Source of the DNA: Chitinophagaceae bacterium
GTDB lineage: Bacteria; Bacteroidota; Bacteroidia; Chitinophagales; Chitinophagaceae
DNA: 49,105 bases
Direction of reading: 5' to 3'
Assembly: GCA_016787135.1 (NCBI GenBank)
Contig: JAEUVK010000080.1
Span: 1-49,105, forward strand
Position numbers and translations under genes: made by a program. The notes under the pieces were generated by a model. That model saw only the letters and a program-made list of their open reading frames with translations. It searched no databases and was not told the DNA's origin. Shown in pieces: positions 1 to 7,154 of the stretch. Position 1 is the stretch's first letter, and every line of letters starts with the position of its first letter.

Positions 1-350
1 CCTTCTTTTTCGATATGCTTGCAGGTGTCCAGTACAGCTTTGTGCTCGATATTGCAGGTGATGATATGATTGCCTTTGCTCGCATACATTTCGAATACAC
101 CTTTGATGGCCAGGTTATCGCCTTCTGTAGCGCCGGAGGTAAAGATGATCTCTTTGGCGTCTGCACCGATCAGTTTGGCTACCTGTTCACGGGCATAATC
201 AACAGCCTCTTCTGCCTGCCAGCCAAAAGGATGGTTACGGCTGGCTGCATTACCGAAATTGTTGGTGAAATAGGGTATCATGGCCTCAACAACTCTTGGG
301 TCGCAGGGTGTAGTCGCATTATGGTCCAGGTAAATAGGAAAATTCAGCAT
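1..350 (-). CDS. iscS: Cysteine desulfurase (IscS/NifS family), N-terminal part, cut by window edge
   Basis: This PLP enzyme takes sulfur from cysteine to make the persulfide used for Fe-S cluster assembly and tRNA thiolation. Only the first 116 residues lie in the window. Translating the minus strand from the ATG at 350 gives an opening [14 protein letters not shown], the usual IscS start, then [10 protein letters not shown] and a [11 protein letters not shown] segment. The histidine in EHKAVLDT corresponds to the one stacking on PLP in IscS. The PLP lysine and the active-site cysteine lie beyond the window. A glycine replaces serine in the common ATESDN motif. The gene diverges from the epimerase gene. 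IscS versus NifS/SufS naming is uncertain because the C-terminus is missing. Confidence 0.9.
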   Translation of the reverse strand, partial: MLNFPIYLDHNATTPCDPRVVEAMIPYFTNNFGNAASRNHPFGWQAEEAVDYAREQVAKLIGADAKEIIFTSGATEGDNLAIKGVFEMYASKGNHIITCNIEHKAVLDTCKHIEKE

Positions 351-393
351 AAATTCTTACTTGTTCTTAATTGTAGCTTTAAAACACGAAATT

Positions 394-431
394 AGCCCAA
401 AAGGTTCTATTTCCAGAGGCCTTTTTGGGCT
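394..431. other. Imperfect inverted repeat in the iscS/mce divergent region
   Basis: AGCCCAAAAGG at 394-404 pairs with CCTTTTTGGGCT at 420-431, with one unpaired T. The repeat lies between two divergently transcribed genes, so a terminator role is not expected for either. Neither side has a convincing T tail. It could be an operator, a 5' leader hairpin or a relic of a former gene boundary. Confidence 0.4.
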
Positions 432-479
432 TAAAAGCTAATTTTACCAAAATCGGAAACCCTGATTCAAACACTTGTT

Positions 480-881
480 ATGCAAAAGGTTGAACACATC
501 GGTATCGCTGTAAAAAGTTTGTCGGTTGCCATCCCTATTTTCGAAAAACTCCTGCATGCTTCGTGCTATAAAACAGAGGGGGTAGATTCAGAAAAAGTGA
601 ACACTGCTTTCTTCCGGAGTGGTGAAACAAAGATCGAATTACTGGAAAGCACAGACCCGGAAGGGGTGATTGCTAAATTCATTGAGAAAAAGGGAGAAGG
701 CCTTCATCATATTGCCTTTGATGTAAAGGATATCAGTGTGGAAATGGAACGCCTGAAAAAAGAAGGCTTTGTATTACTGAATGAAATACCCAAACAGGGT
801 GCTGATAATAAGTTGGTCTGCTTCCTTCACCCAAAACACACAAATGGCGTACTAATAGAATTGTGCATGGAAAGAAAATGA
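480..881 (+). CDS. mce: Methylmalonyl-CoA epimerase
   Basis: This cytoplasmic enzyme interconverts (2R)- and (2S)-methylmalonyl-CoA, linking succinyl-CoA and propionyl-CoA metabolism. It is 133 residues, the usual family length, and has the two-module vicinal-oxygen-chelate fold. The opening KVEHIGIAVKSL carries the first metal histidine (H6). GLHHIAFDV around residues 75-82 supplies the next (H76 or H77), and VLIELC near the end carries the glutamate ligand (E127). The substrate-loop region ESTDPEGVIAKF is also typical. The gene ends 8 bases from the convergent stop of rnc. No mutase subunit genes lie in the window. Confidence 0.93.
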   Translation: MQKVEHIGIAVKSLSVAIPIFEKLLHASCYKTEGVDSEKVNTAFFRSGETKIELLESTDPEGVIAKFIEKKGEGLHHIAFDVKDISVEMERLKKEGFVLLNEIPKQGADNKLVCFLHPKHTNGVLIELCMERK

Positions 882-889
882 CAATTTAC

Positions 890-1651
890 TTACTCCGGTA
901 ATGATTCATCCAGTCCATTCCCGCCTACAAGAGAGTCCGAATTAACTATGCCCATTTTTTCTACGGCTAACTGAGCCGCTATTTGCGATGCATCTTTTTT
1001 ATTAAACGCCCTGCCTTCAGCGATCTTTTTTCCGTCAATCACCGCGGCTATGGTAAACAGACGGCGGCCGTTCTCCAGTCTTTCGTTGATGGTCTCAAAC
1101 TCCAGGACCTTGCCATTCTTATTGGCCCACCCATAAAGCTTGTTCTTATGATTGATCTCCAGTATCTCAAGATCATCCATGAACATATGGGGCAGAATGA
1201 TGCTTTTTAATACCCATTTGCTGGTCTTTTTATAACCAAAATCAAGGTAAATAGCACCAACCAGCGCCTCTAAAGTATTGCCAAAGATCTGGCTCACTTT
1301 TAAAGAGCCGTCCATTTTGTTATAGAGAGTTACTTTTTTTAACCCCATCCGTACGGCAATGTCATTCAACTGCTGCCGGTTGACCATTTTGCTGCGCATT
1401 TCGGTCAGGAAACCCTCTTCTTTGTAAGGATAACGTTTAAAAAGATAGTCTGCTATCAGGGCGCTAAGGATAGCATCTCCGAGATATTCGAGCCGCTCAT
1501 TATTTTCATCTGCGCCTTCGCGGACGGAACGATGTGTCAGGGCCGTTTTATAAAGGGAGATATTACGGGGCTCAAAGCCTAAAATATTCTTCAGTTCCTT
1601 TTTAAAGGTCGAGCCGGAATGTTTCTTAAAAAGGTTGGTCAGGAAATCCAC
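890..1651 (-). CDS. rnc: Ribonuclease III
   Basis: RNase III is the double-strand-specific endonuclease that processes rRNA precursors and structured mRNAs. The catalytic signature NERLEYLGDAIL lies at residues 51-62 (E55 and D59 are metal ligands), the second acidic region is EALVGAIYLDFGY, and a double-stranded-RNA-binding domain fills the last 75 residues or so (GRRLFTIAAVIDG, AEGRAFNKKDASQIAAQLA). At 253 residues it is slightly longer than the E. coli enzyme because of extra residues at the C-terminus. The start is GTG: an in-frame TAG lies four codons upstream and the next ATG falls after the catalytic motif. It follows fabF by 57 bases and forms the conserved acpP-fabF-rnc cluster. Confidence 0.95.
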   Translation of the reverse strand: MDFLTNLFKKHSGSTFKKELKNILGFEPRNISLYKTALTHRSVREGADENNERLEYLGDAILSALIADYLFKRYPYKEEGFLTEMRSKMVNRQQLNDIAVRMGLKKVTLYNKMDGSLKVSQIFGNTLEALVGAIYLDFGYKKTSKWVLKSIILPHMFMDDLEILEINHKNKLYGWANKNGKVLEFETINERLENGRRLFTIAAVIDGKKIAEGRAFNKKDASQIAAQLAVEKMGIVNSDSLVGGNGLDESLPE

Positions 1652-1708
1652 AGAAGTAAGCTACGAAAAAAATTTCAAAGGTTTAAAATGTCAGCTATAC
1701 CGGGTGTT

Positions 1709-2962
1709 TCAGCCTTTAAATTTTTTGACAATGACACAGGCATTATGACCCCCAAAGCCGAATGTATTACTCAGGGCGGCGTTCACTGTCCGCTTCTGTG
1801 CTTTGTTGAAAGTAAAATTCAGTTTAGGGTCAAGATCAGGATCGTCTGTAAAATGATTGATAGTAGGAGGAACTATATCGTGTACCACTGACTGAATACA
1901 CGCAATAGCTTCAATAACACCCGCCGCTCCAAGACAATGACCGGTCATACTCTTGGTAGCGCTTATATTCAAAGTATAAGCATGGTCCCCGAAGACATGC
2001 AATATAGCTTTGGTCTCAGCAATATCTCCCAGTGGTGTAGAGGTGCCGTGAGTATTTATATAATCCACCTCTTCCGGTTTCATTCCCGCATCCTCCAATG
2101 CTGCCAGCATTACATTCTTGGCCCCAAGTCCTTCGGGATGGGGTGCAGTAATATGATGGGCATCAGCAGTGGCTCCGCCACCTACTATTTCACAATATAT
2201 TTTTGCCCCCCTTGCTTTTGCATGTTCCAGCTCTTCTAAAACCAACACACCGGCCGCTTCTCCCATTACAAACCCATCCCTGTCTTTATCATAAGGACGG
2301 CTGGCCGTTTTGGGGTCATCATTTCTTTCACTCATTGCTTTCATGGCATTAAACCCGCCTACACCAGCCTCGCTAATCACCGCTTCGCTTCCACCGGAAA
2401 GAATGATATCCGCTTTGCCAAGTCGCAATAAGTTATAGGCTTCTATCAATGCATTGGTACTGCTGGCGCAGGCACTGACGACTGCGAAGTTGGGCCCCCG
2501 AAGATTATGACGCATGCTAATCTGGCCGGCAGCTATATCCAATATCATCTTGGGAATGAAAAACGGATTGAACCTGGGGGTACCATCCCCTTTGGCAAAG
2601 TCGGTCACTTCATGCTGAAAGGTGATCAAACCACCGATACCGCTGGCAAAAACAACCCCTACCCTGTCAGGATTGATGTTATCCTTGTTCAATCCCGCAT
2701 CGGTCATAGCCTGATCACTTGCCACCAAAGCAAACTGCGTGAACCGGTCGATCTTTCTGGCTTCTTTTTTATCTAAATGCTGAACAGGATCGAAGTTCTT
2801 TACCTCGCAGGCAAATTTTGTCCGGAACTTACCGGCATCAAACTGCGTGATCATATCAGCACCCGAAACTCCATTGATCAACCCGGTCCAATAATCATTC
2901 ACTGTATTGCCCAGAGGTGTCAATGCGCCCATGCCGGTAACAACCACTCGTTTAAGTTCCAT
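1709..2962 (-). CDS. fabF: Beta-ketoacyl-ACP synthase II
   Basis: This condensing enzyme of fatty acid elongation joins malonyl-ACP to acyl-ACP with loss of CO2. The Cys-His-His triad is complete: C165 in VVSACASSTN, H305 in NTHGTSTPLGD and H342 in KSMTGHCLGAAG. The ATG at 2962 gives MELKRVVVTGMG and 417 residues, the family length. The longer open frame upstream runs through the acpP-fabF spacer hairpin and is not expected to be translated. It follows acpP by 138 bases, and that spacer holds a strong hairpin with a T-rich tail. Confidence 0.96.
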   Translation of the reverse strand: MELKRVVVTGMGALTPLGNTVNDYWTGLINGVSGADMITQFDAGKFRTKFACEVKNFDPVQHLDKKEARKIDRFTQFALVASDQAMTDAGLNKDNINPDRVGVVFASGIGGLITFQHEVTDFAKGDGTPRFNPFFIPKMILDIAAGQISMRHNLRGPNFAVVSACASSTNALIEAYNLLRLGKADIILSGGSEAVISEAGVGGFNAMKAMSERNDDPKTASRPYDKDRDGFVMGEAAGVLVLEELEHAKARGAKIYCEIVGGGATADAHHITAPHPEGLGAKNVMLAALEDAGMKPEEVDYINTHGTSTPLGDIAETKAILHVFGDHAYTLNISATKSMTGHCLGAAGVIEAIACIQSVVHDIVPPTINHFTDDPDLDPKLNFTFNKAQKRTVNAALSNTFGFGGHNACVIVKKFKG

Positions 2963-2993
2963 ATTGCCAGTCGTATTCGTTGTTAAGATAAAA

Positions 2994-3026
2994 CCGCCTT
3001 CCCTGTAAAGAACAGCCGGAAGGCGG
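2994..3026 (-). terminator. Strong hairpin with T-rich tail between acpP and fabF (attenuator candidate)
   Basis: CCGCCTTCC at 2994-3002 is perfectly complementary to GGAAGGCGG at 3018-3026. An inner stem CTGT (3003-3006)/ACAG (3012-3015) extends it, leaving a five-base loop and a CC bulge. Read on the minus strand the stem is followed by TTTTATCTT, as in an intrinsic terminator. Placed downstream of acpP and 30 bases before the fabF ATG, it would uncouple high acpP expression from lower fabF-rnc expression. Confidence 0.65.
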
Positions 3027-3100
3027 AGTTTATTTATTCCCTGTCTGCCATGAGGCAGGCATTCCATTCCGTCCATTGAATCTGAACGGGACTATATGCA

Positions 3101-3337
3101 TTATTTAGCATGTTCTTCCAGATAAGAAACAGCCTGACCAACTGTAGTGATGGTCTCTGCCTGCTCATCAGGAATAGAGATATTGAATTCTTTTTCGAAT
3201 TCCATGATGAGTTCAACCGTATCGAGTGAATCGGCTCCGAGATCATTGGTGAAAGAAGCTTCATTGGTAACTTCTGCTTCGTCAACCCCTAATTTGTCAA
3301 CGATGATCTTTTTAACTCTTGATGCAATGTCTGACAT
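3101..3337 (-). CDS. acpP: Acyl carrier protein
   Basis: This small acidic carrier holds growing acyl chains on a phosphopantetheine arm. It is 78 residues, with the attachment serine S37 in the invariant [12 protein letters not shown] motif and the usual four-helix composition ([17 protein letters not shown] at the start, [13 protein letters not shown] at the end). It is first in the acpP-fabF-rnc cluster. A perfect TAnnTTTG -7 element lies upstream on the minus strand. The overlapping open frames in other phases are shadows. Confidence 0.97.
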   Translation of the reverse strand: MSDIASRVKKIIVDKLGVDEAEVTNEASFTNDLGADSLDTVELIMEFEKEFNISIPDEQAETITTVGQAVSYLEEHAK

Positions 3338-3363
3338 GTCGTATTAAATTTAGTTATTGGGTG

Positions 3364-3371
3364 CAAAAATA
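3364..3371 (-). promoter_or_regulatory. Probable -7 element of acpP
   Basis: The plus-strand bases CAAAAATA read TATTTTTG on the minus strand, a full match to the Bacteroidota TAnnTTTG -7 consensus, 27 bases upstream of the acpP ATG. The only nearby -33 candidate (GTTG) is 16 bases away, shorter than the usual 19-21, so the -33 part is uncertain. Confidence 0.5.
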
Positions 3372-3555
3372 TACTTTTTGAGTAAATCAACATCTTAAAC
3401 CCGATTTTTTCCCTTTTTATGCCAATTCCCTGTAAACGAGTTCATAAGAGCCGGCGACCTGTATTTGATCAGGGCAAAATTATAAATGCGAACGGTTGGC
3501 TGTATGAAAGGTTCTTTGTAATTTGAAACCCTTCCAACACTACTCCAATTATAGA

Positions 3556-3984
3556 ATGGCATTAAAAATCATAGATCATGGCACGGATGAGTACCGCCAA
3601 ATGGTAAAGCTGCGGGACGATATCCTGCGCAAACCTCTTGGACTTGGATTTACACCCGAAGAACTGGAAGCTGAAAAGGACAACATGCTGATTGCCGCAT
3701 TTGAGGAAGACAGGATTCTGGGTTGTTGTATGCTGCTGGAAGAATCTCCCGGCACTGTGCGCCTCCGGCAAATGGCGGTATTGAATGACCTGCAGGGAAA
3801 AGGTATTGGCAGAGCTCTAATGCATTTTGCTGAAAATATTGCCCGTGACCGTGGCTTTAAGATACTTCGTATGCATGCCCGTGCAAATGCCTTAGGCTTT
3901 TATGAAAAAATGGGTTACAAAGTTAAAAGCGAGCGGTTCACCGAAGTAACGATCCCGCATTTCGTGATGGAAAAACAATTGTAG
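3556..3984 (+). CDS. GNAT-family N-acetyltransferase
   Basis: This is a predicted cytoplasmic acetyl-CoA-dependent acyltransferase of unknown substrate. The acetyl-CoA-binding motif A is visible as RLRQMAVLNDLQGKGIGRALM (Q/RxxGxG/A), preceded by the beta strand ILGCCMLLEE and followed by ARANALGFYEKMGYKV, typical of GNAT motif B. I chose the ATG at 3556 (MALKIIDHG, 142 residues); the extra 11 upstream residues possible from 3523 are not GNAT-like. It stands alone between acpP (divergent) and a convergent membrane protein gene. It belongs to the ElaA/YjdJ-like small single-domain group by appearance only. Confidence 0.85.
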   Translation: MALKIIDHGTDEYRQMVKLRDDILRKPLGLGFTPEELEAEKDNMLIAAFEEDRILGCCMLLEESPGTVRLRQMAVLNDLQGKGIGRALMHFAENIARDRGFKILRMHARANALGFYEKMGYKVKSERFTEVTIPHFVMEKQL

Positions 3985-4039
3985 GCAACTGCGAATGGCC
4001 AATAAGACAGACACCAGTACATCCATTCCCATTAGTAAG

Positions 4040-4516
4040 TCACTTTTTGATTTTCTTCTTCAGCAACTGGCGCAGTTCAAACACTTCATCTTTATCCCTG
4101 CACCCACTCTTGGGCACCAGGAAAAAAGAGCGGCTGTCAAAATACAAATGAAAGAAATGAGGGCTTTCCAAAAAAGTGCTTACTGCTTTCCATGGCCACT
4201 TGCGTGACCCGTTCGCATGGGCCAATGTAAAATCCTCCTCATCAAAATGCATAGTGAAACTATGCTGAAAGGTTTCCGCCCGGCGATAAACCACCCCGGG
4301 AAGTATGAACCAGAAACTGACCATCAGTACCAGCCATAATCCTGAGCTTACCAGAAAAGCTACCGGTGTTATTTTCCCTATTGCATATAAAGTGACAGAC
4401 GCAATGGCAAAAACATTTACAACGATCAGCATGGTCTTTATCTCAGGCCGGCTGATAAAATGATACCGCAATGCCTGCAATACCTGCTTTTTATCATATG
4501 CAAAACTTATCGTCAT
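4040..4516 (-). CDS. YcxB-like small membrane protein
   Basis: A 158-residue protein with two hydrophobic helices at about residues 29-47 (MLIVVNVFAIASVTLYAIG) and 51-73. These are followed by a soluble C-terminal domain with the pattern of the YcxB-like family (FTMHFDEEDFTLAHANGSRKWPW, then a run ending in FFLVPKSG). The function of this family is unknown. The gene is convergent with the acetyltransferase gene 55 bases away. A perfect -7 match (TAGGTTTG on the minus strand, 4570-4577) lies 54 bases upstream of the ATG but lacks a clear -33 box. Family assignment is by motif recall. Confidence 0.65.
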   Translation of the reverse strand: MTISFAYDKKQVLQALRYHFISRPEIKTMLIVVNVFAIASVTLYAIGKITPVAFLVSSGLWLVLMVSFWFILPGVVYRRAETFQHSFTMHFDEEDFTLAHANGSRKWPWKAVSTFLESPHFFHLYFDSRSFFLVPKSGCRDKDEVFELRQLLKKKIKK

Positions 4517-4615
4517 GTCAGAGGAGAAAATTAATTACACTTACGTTTTATGAAAATAAGGAGCTGGTGCAAACCTACAATCTATTTAAGAATGATACGC
4601 TTCTGTAAATAAAAA

Positions 4616-4641
4616 ACCGGGCTCATTCAATTGAACCCGGT
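4616..4641 (-). terminator. Intrinsic terminator of the collagen-like lipoprotein gene
   Basis: ACCGGG at 4616-4621 pairs with CCCGGT at 4636-4641. The pairing continues inward (TCA/TGA) after one mismatch. On the minus strand the stem is followed directly by a TTTTTT run. It lies 37 bases beyond the stop of the lipoprotein gene. Confidence 0.75.
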
Positions 4642-4677
4642 CTTCCTGTTATAATATCAATTAATTCAATTCAAAAT

Positions 4678-5316
4678 CTATTCATTTGATCCCGTAGCAG
4701 GTATATTAAACATAGAAGCCACCTGGCTATATGACATTCTCTTCAGCTGATCAACTGTATATCCTGCTGCTGCACCGCTCATAACTCTTCCGCCGGCCAC
4801 TGTACCCGGTATGATCACATACCTGAATGAATAAGAAGCGTTGAGCGCAACACCTGTAGTGGCATTGAGAAACCCGTTGTAATAAACTATTCTGCCAACA
4901 ACAGGAATAAAGCCAACCTGCAAAGCATTAGGGCTGGCAGGGATAATAAAGGGCAGCAAATAAGGGCCTACACCCGGATTGGTCGTCAAAGCCAGATAAG
5001 ACAGAACAACACCCTGATCCAGGTGTGCTTGTGTAATTGCCGCTACTCTGTTAGCTCTTTTTACTGTTCCGAGGTTGGTCATTGTAGAATCACCCCAGTT
5101 AGCCGTTGCAAAAGAAAACCAGCTGGAATAAATCACTGAACTGCCGGCAGGACCAGCAGGACCAGCAGGACCTGTAGCTCCCGTAGCACCAGGCGTTCCC
5201 GGAGGGCCTTGCGCACCTGTAGCGCCAACAGGACCTTCAGGGCCTTCTTTTGTGCAATTGACCATAATGAATGCAATAGCGAACAGGGAAAGGGAAAGAA
5301 GTCTCAACTTTCTCAT
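4678..5316 (-). CDS. Lipoprotein with short collagen-like repeat
   Basis: A predicted exported protein of 212 residues. The N-terminus is a hydrophobic signal ending in VNC (C21) followed by TKEG. The lipobox is weak at -1, but a cysteine followed by polar residues is common in Bacteroidota lipoproteins. Residues 25 to about 58 are eleven Gly-X-Y triplets (GPE GPV GAT GAQ GPP GTP GAT GAT GPA GPA GPA), a collagen-like stretch that may trimerise. The remaining 150 residues are rich in beta strands with no domain I recognise. At the DNA level the triplets include tandem copies of a 9-mer (CAGGACCAG-type) near 5150-5175, so repeat number may vary. Role unknown; surface display or a stalk-like spacer is inference. 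Confidence 0.75.
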   Translation of the reverse strand: MRKLRLLSLSLFAIAFIMVNCTKEGPEGPVGATGAQGPPGTPGATGATGPAGPAGPAGSSVIYSSWFSFATANWGDSTMTNLGTVKRANRVAAITQAHLDQGVVLSYLALTTNPGVGPYLLPFIIPASPNALQVGFIPVVGRIVYYNGFLNATTGVALNASYSFRYVIIPGTVAGGRVMSGAAAGYTVDQLKRMSYSQVASMFNIPATGSNE

Positions 5317-5449
5317 AATAGTAGTTTTGGCAGTTAAATTAGTTTCTTTAAAGTGAACGGGGATGTCCGTTTATCCAACAGGATTAAAGGTAGGGGAAAA
5401 TATCTCAATACATCATCGGTTTTTTAAAAAAATTTCAGCCTGCCGTGTT

Positions 5450-5480
5450 TTTGCGATACAGGTATCAACCGCTACATTTG
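5450..5480 (+). promoter_or_regulatory. Bacteroidota-type promoter of the outer-membrane barrel gene
   Basis: TTTG at 5450-5453, a 19-base spacer, then TACATTTG at 5473-5480: a full match to the -33/-7 consensus. Predicted transcription start is about 5485-5487. This lies downstream of the earlier possible start at 5445 and supports translation from the ATG at 5502. Confidence 0.75.
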
Positions 5481-5501
5481 TTTCAGTTACAAACCATTTA
5501 T

Positions 5502-6254
5502 ATGCTGCGATCCGTTTTGTTTTTTACCGTCCTGTTCTTCTTTGCATCACCGGCAACCTCCCAGTTTGCTAAAGGCACAAGAATGGCAGGTGCGTCCGTT
5601 GCAAGTATTCTTGCCAATTCAGGAAAAACAGAACAAACAGTGACTTCTATAGGCAGTACCACCGGGAAGGTATCCGGGTATGAAGTGGCCATCACCCCTT
5701 CTTTTGGCTGGTTTATCACTGAGAAGACAGTAGCAGGCTTTACTTTTAATTTTAACCCCTCTTCTGAAAAAATAACCTTTGAGGAAAACGGGAGTGTATA
5801 TCAAAAGGATAAATCACGCAAATTCAATTTAGCTATCGGCGGTTTTGCCCGCAACTATTTTAAAGGAGAAGGTTCCTTTCTTCCATTCGGCCAGTTTGGT
5901 TTCAGCGCCGGTATGTTTGATGAAAAGGCAGATGGTTTTTTCTATGGCGGTTCAGGGGCCAATGTTTATAAAAGAACGTATGCCGGTAATTCATCCGGTG
6001 GTTTTATTGTAAACACAAACCTGGCAGCAGGTTTTACAAAAATGGTCGGTAAGTACACAGGGTTTGATATTTATGCAGGCTATAATTTCTCTTATAGTAA
6101 AAGCAAGTATAATAAGAACACGTTTGTTGACCGGGGAATAGACGGGAGTATTGATGAAACAGAAAAGACCGAATACACTTCCAAATACTCCAATCATCGC
6201 TTTTTGATCGGGATCGGTTTCCAGGTATTTCTTGAAAAAGGAAAAAAGAAATAG
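5502..6254 (+). CDS. Small outer-membrane beta-barrel protein
   Basis: A 250-residue exported protein. The signal peptide MLRSVLFFTVLFFFASPATSQ (residues 1-21) is followed by alternating polar and aromatic strands typical of an 8-10-stranded barrel (GYEVAITPSFGWFI, KFNLAIGGFARNYF, LPFGQFGFSAGMF), with the last strand HRFLIGIGFQVFL close to the C-terminus. It resembles the OmpW/outer membrane protein beta-barrel domain group common in Bacteroidota. Start chosen at 5502 because the promoter lies downstream of the alternative start and because it places the signal peptide at the N-terminus. Convergent with the DksA-like gene. Substrate or partner unknown. Confidence 0.75.
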   Translation: MLRSVLFFTVLFFFASPATSQFAKGTRMAGASVASILANSGKTEQTVTSIGSTTGKVSGYEVAITPSFGWFITEKTVAGFTFNFNPSSEKITFEENGSVYQKDKSRKFNLAIGGFARNYFKGEGSFLPFGQFGFSAGMFDEKADGFFYGGSGANVYKRTYAGNSSGGFIVNTNLAAGFTKMVGKYTGFDIYAGYNFSYSKSKYNKNTFVDRGIDGSIDETEKTEYTSKYSNHRFLIGIGFQVFLEKGKKK

Positions 6255-6267
6255 CGCCGCAATAAAA

Positions 6268-6289
6268 ATCCCGGTCGCTTAACCGGGAT
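6268..6289. terminator. Bidirectional terminator between convergent genes
   Basis: Perfect 8-bp stem ATCCCGGT (6268-6275)/ACCGGGAT (6282-6289) with a six-base loop. The minus-strand reading is followed by TTTTTATT, good for the DksA-like gene. The plus-strand reading is followed by CCTATTTTA, weaker, for the barrel gene. Confidence 0.75.
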
Positions 6290-6313
6290 CCTATTTTATC
6301 AGAATGATATTCT

Positions 6314-7150
6314 TTATTTATTCATCATTTGCTTCGCCTCGATACTCAAAGTGGCATGAGGTACTGCACGAAGGCGGGCTTTATCGATCAATTTTCCTGT
6401 GACACGGCAGATGCCATACGTTTTGTTCTCTATCCGCATCATCGCCTTTTCCAAATGATCGATAAAAGTGATCTGGCGACTGGCCATCTGGCTCAGTTGT
6501 TCTCTCTCCATACTTACACTTCCATCTTCCATGGTCATATAGCGGGCCTCATCCATATCACCACCTTCATCCCTGCGGGTAATAAGGCCCTGCAGGTATG
6601 CCAGTTCTTTCTTGGCAGCGTCTAATTTTTTGGTAATGATCTCTCTGAATTCTGTGAGGTCTGCGTCGGAGTATCTCATAGTAGGGCCGTTTTGTTCGTA
6701 CATAGGGGTGTCCAATACTGATTTGGTAAATTCCGGTTCATATTTTACCGCACTCTTTGTTGTCGTTTTAGGTATGACAACTTTAGAAGGCTTGGGTGGT
6801 TCTTTTTTTATTATTGGCTTAGCGGTCGGCTTTATTGAGACCAACGATTTGGGATCTGCCGCACCACTTTTTTTGGTGGCCACAGGCGGCGGAGCCGGAA
6901 CAACTGGCTTTGCTTCGGGCTTGTGGGCTGTTTTCACTGCTGGTGCAGGCTTGGCAGCTACCGGCTTCTTTGCCGGTTCAGCTTTCTTGGGCGCTGGCTT
7001 AGCAGCAGGTTTCTTAGGCACAGGTTTATCCTTTTTTTTAGGTGCAGCTTTTTTAGCCGCGGGTTTTTTGGCAAGAGGCTTTTTCGCCGCTTTTTTAGGG
7101 GCTGGTTTGGCAGCAGGCTTTTTAGGAGCCGGTTTTTTCTTATTAGCCAT
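6314..7150 (-). CDS. TraR/DksA-family protein with a histone-H1-like Lys/Ala/Pro tail
   Basis: A 278-residue two-part protein. Residues 1 to about 95 are almost entirely Lys, Ala and Pro repeats (KKPAPKKPAAKPAPKKAAKK-like), as in H1-like bacterial chromatin proteins. A Pro/Lys-rich linker follows to about 135. The C-terminal part has the coiled coil and acidic segment of the TraR/DksA family (FREIITKKLDAAKKELAYLQ, then DGGDMDEARY-like) and the remnant zinc-finger segment YGICRVTGKLI. Only one of the four zinc cysteines is left, so it should not bind zinc the way E. coli DksA does. ATG at 7150 chosen because it lies 4 bases after the ileS stop, and the alternative start lies inside ileS. Co-transcription with ileS is likely. 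RNA polymerase binding and DNA compaction are inferences from the two parts. Confidence 0.85.
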   Translation of the reverse strand: MANKKKPAPKKPAAKPAPKKAAKKPLAKKPAAKKAAPKKKDKPVPKKPAAKPAPKKAEPAKKPVAAKPAPAVKTAHKPEAKPVVPAPPPVATKKSGAADPKSLVSIKPTAKPIIKKEPPKPSKVVIPKTTTKSAVKYEPEFTKSVLDTPMYEQNGPTMRYSDADLTEFREIITKKLDAAKKELAYLQGLITRRDEGGDMDEARYMTMEDGSVSMEREQLSQMASRQITFIDHLEKAMMRIENKTYGICRVTGKLIDKARLRAVPHATLSIEAKQMMNK

Positions 7151-7154
7151 ACAA

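Noticed and set aside
15..395. Plus-strand open frame of 126 codons
   Set aside because: It is the antisense shadow of the cysteine desulfurase N-terminus, which reads perfectly on the minus strand.
2963..3076. N-terminal extension of fabF by 38 codons
   Set aside because: It would translate the acpP-fabF spacer hairpin, and known FabF proteins start at the MELKRVVVTG-like segment.
3419..3526. 35-codon ATG frame upstream of the acetyltransferase gene
   Set aside because: Composition is irregular, no promoter match is present, and it looks like a chance frame.
5363..5572. Alternative small gene upstream of the barrel protein
   Set aside because: It overlaps the barrel gene's promoter and signal peptide in another frame and has no protein-like features.
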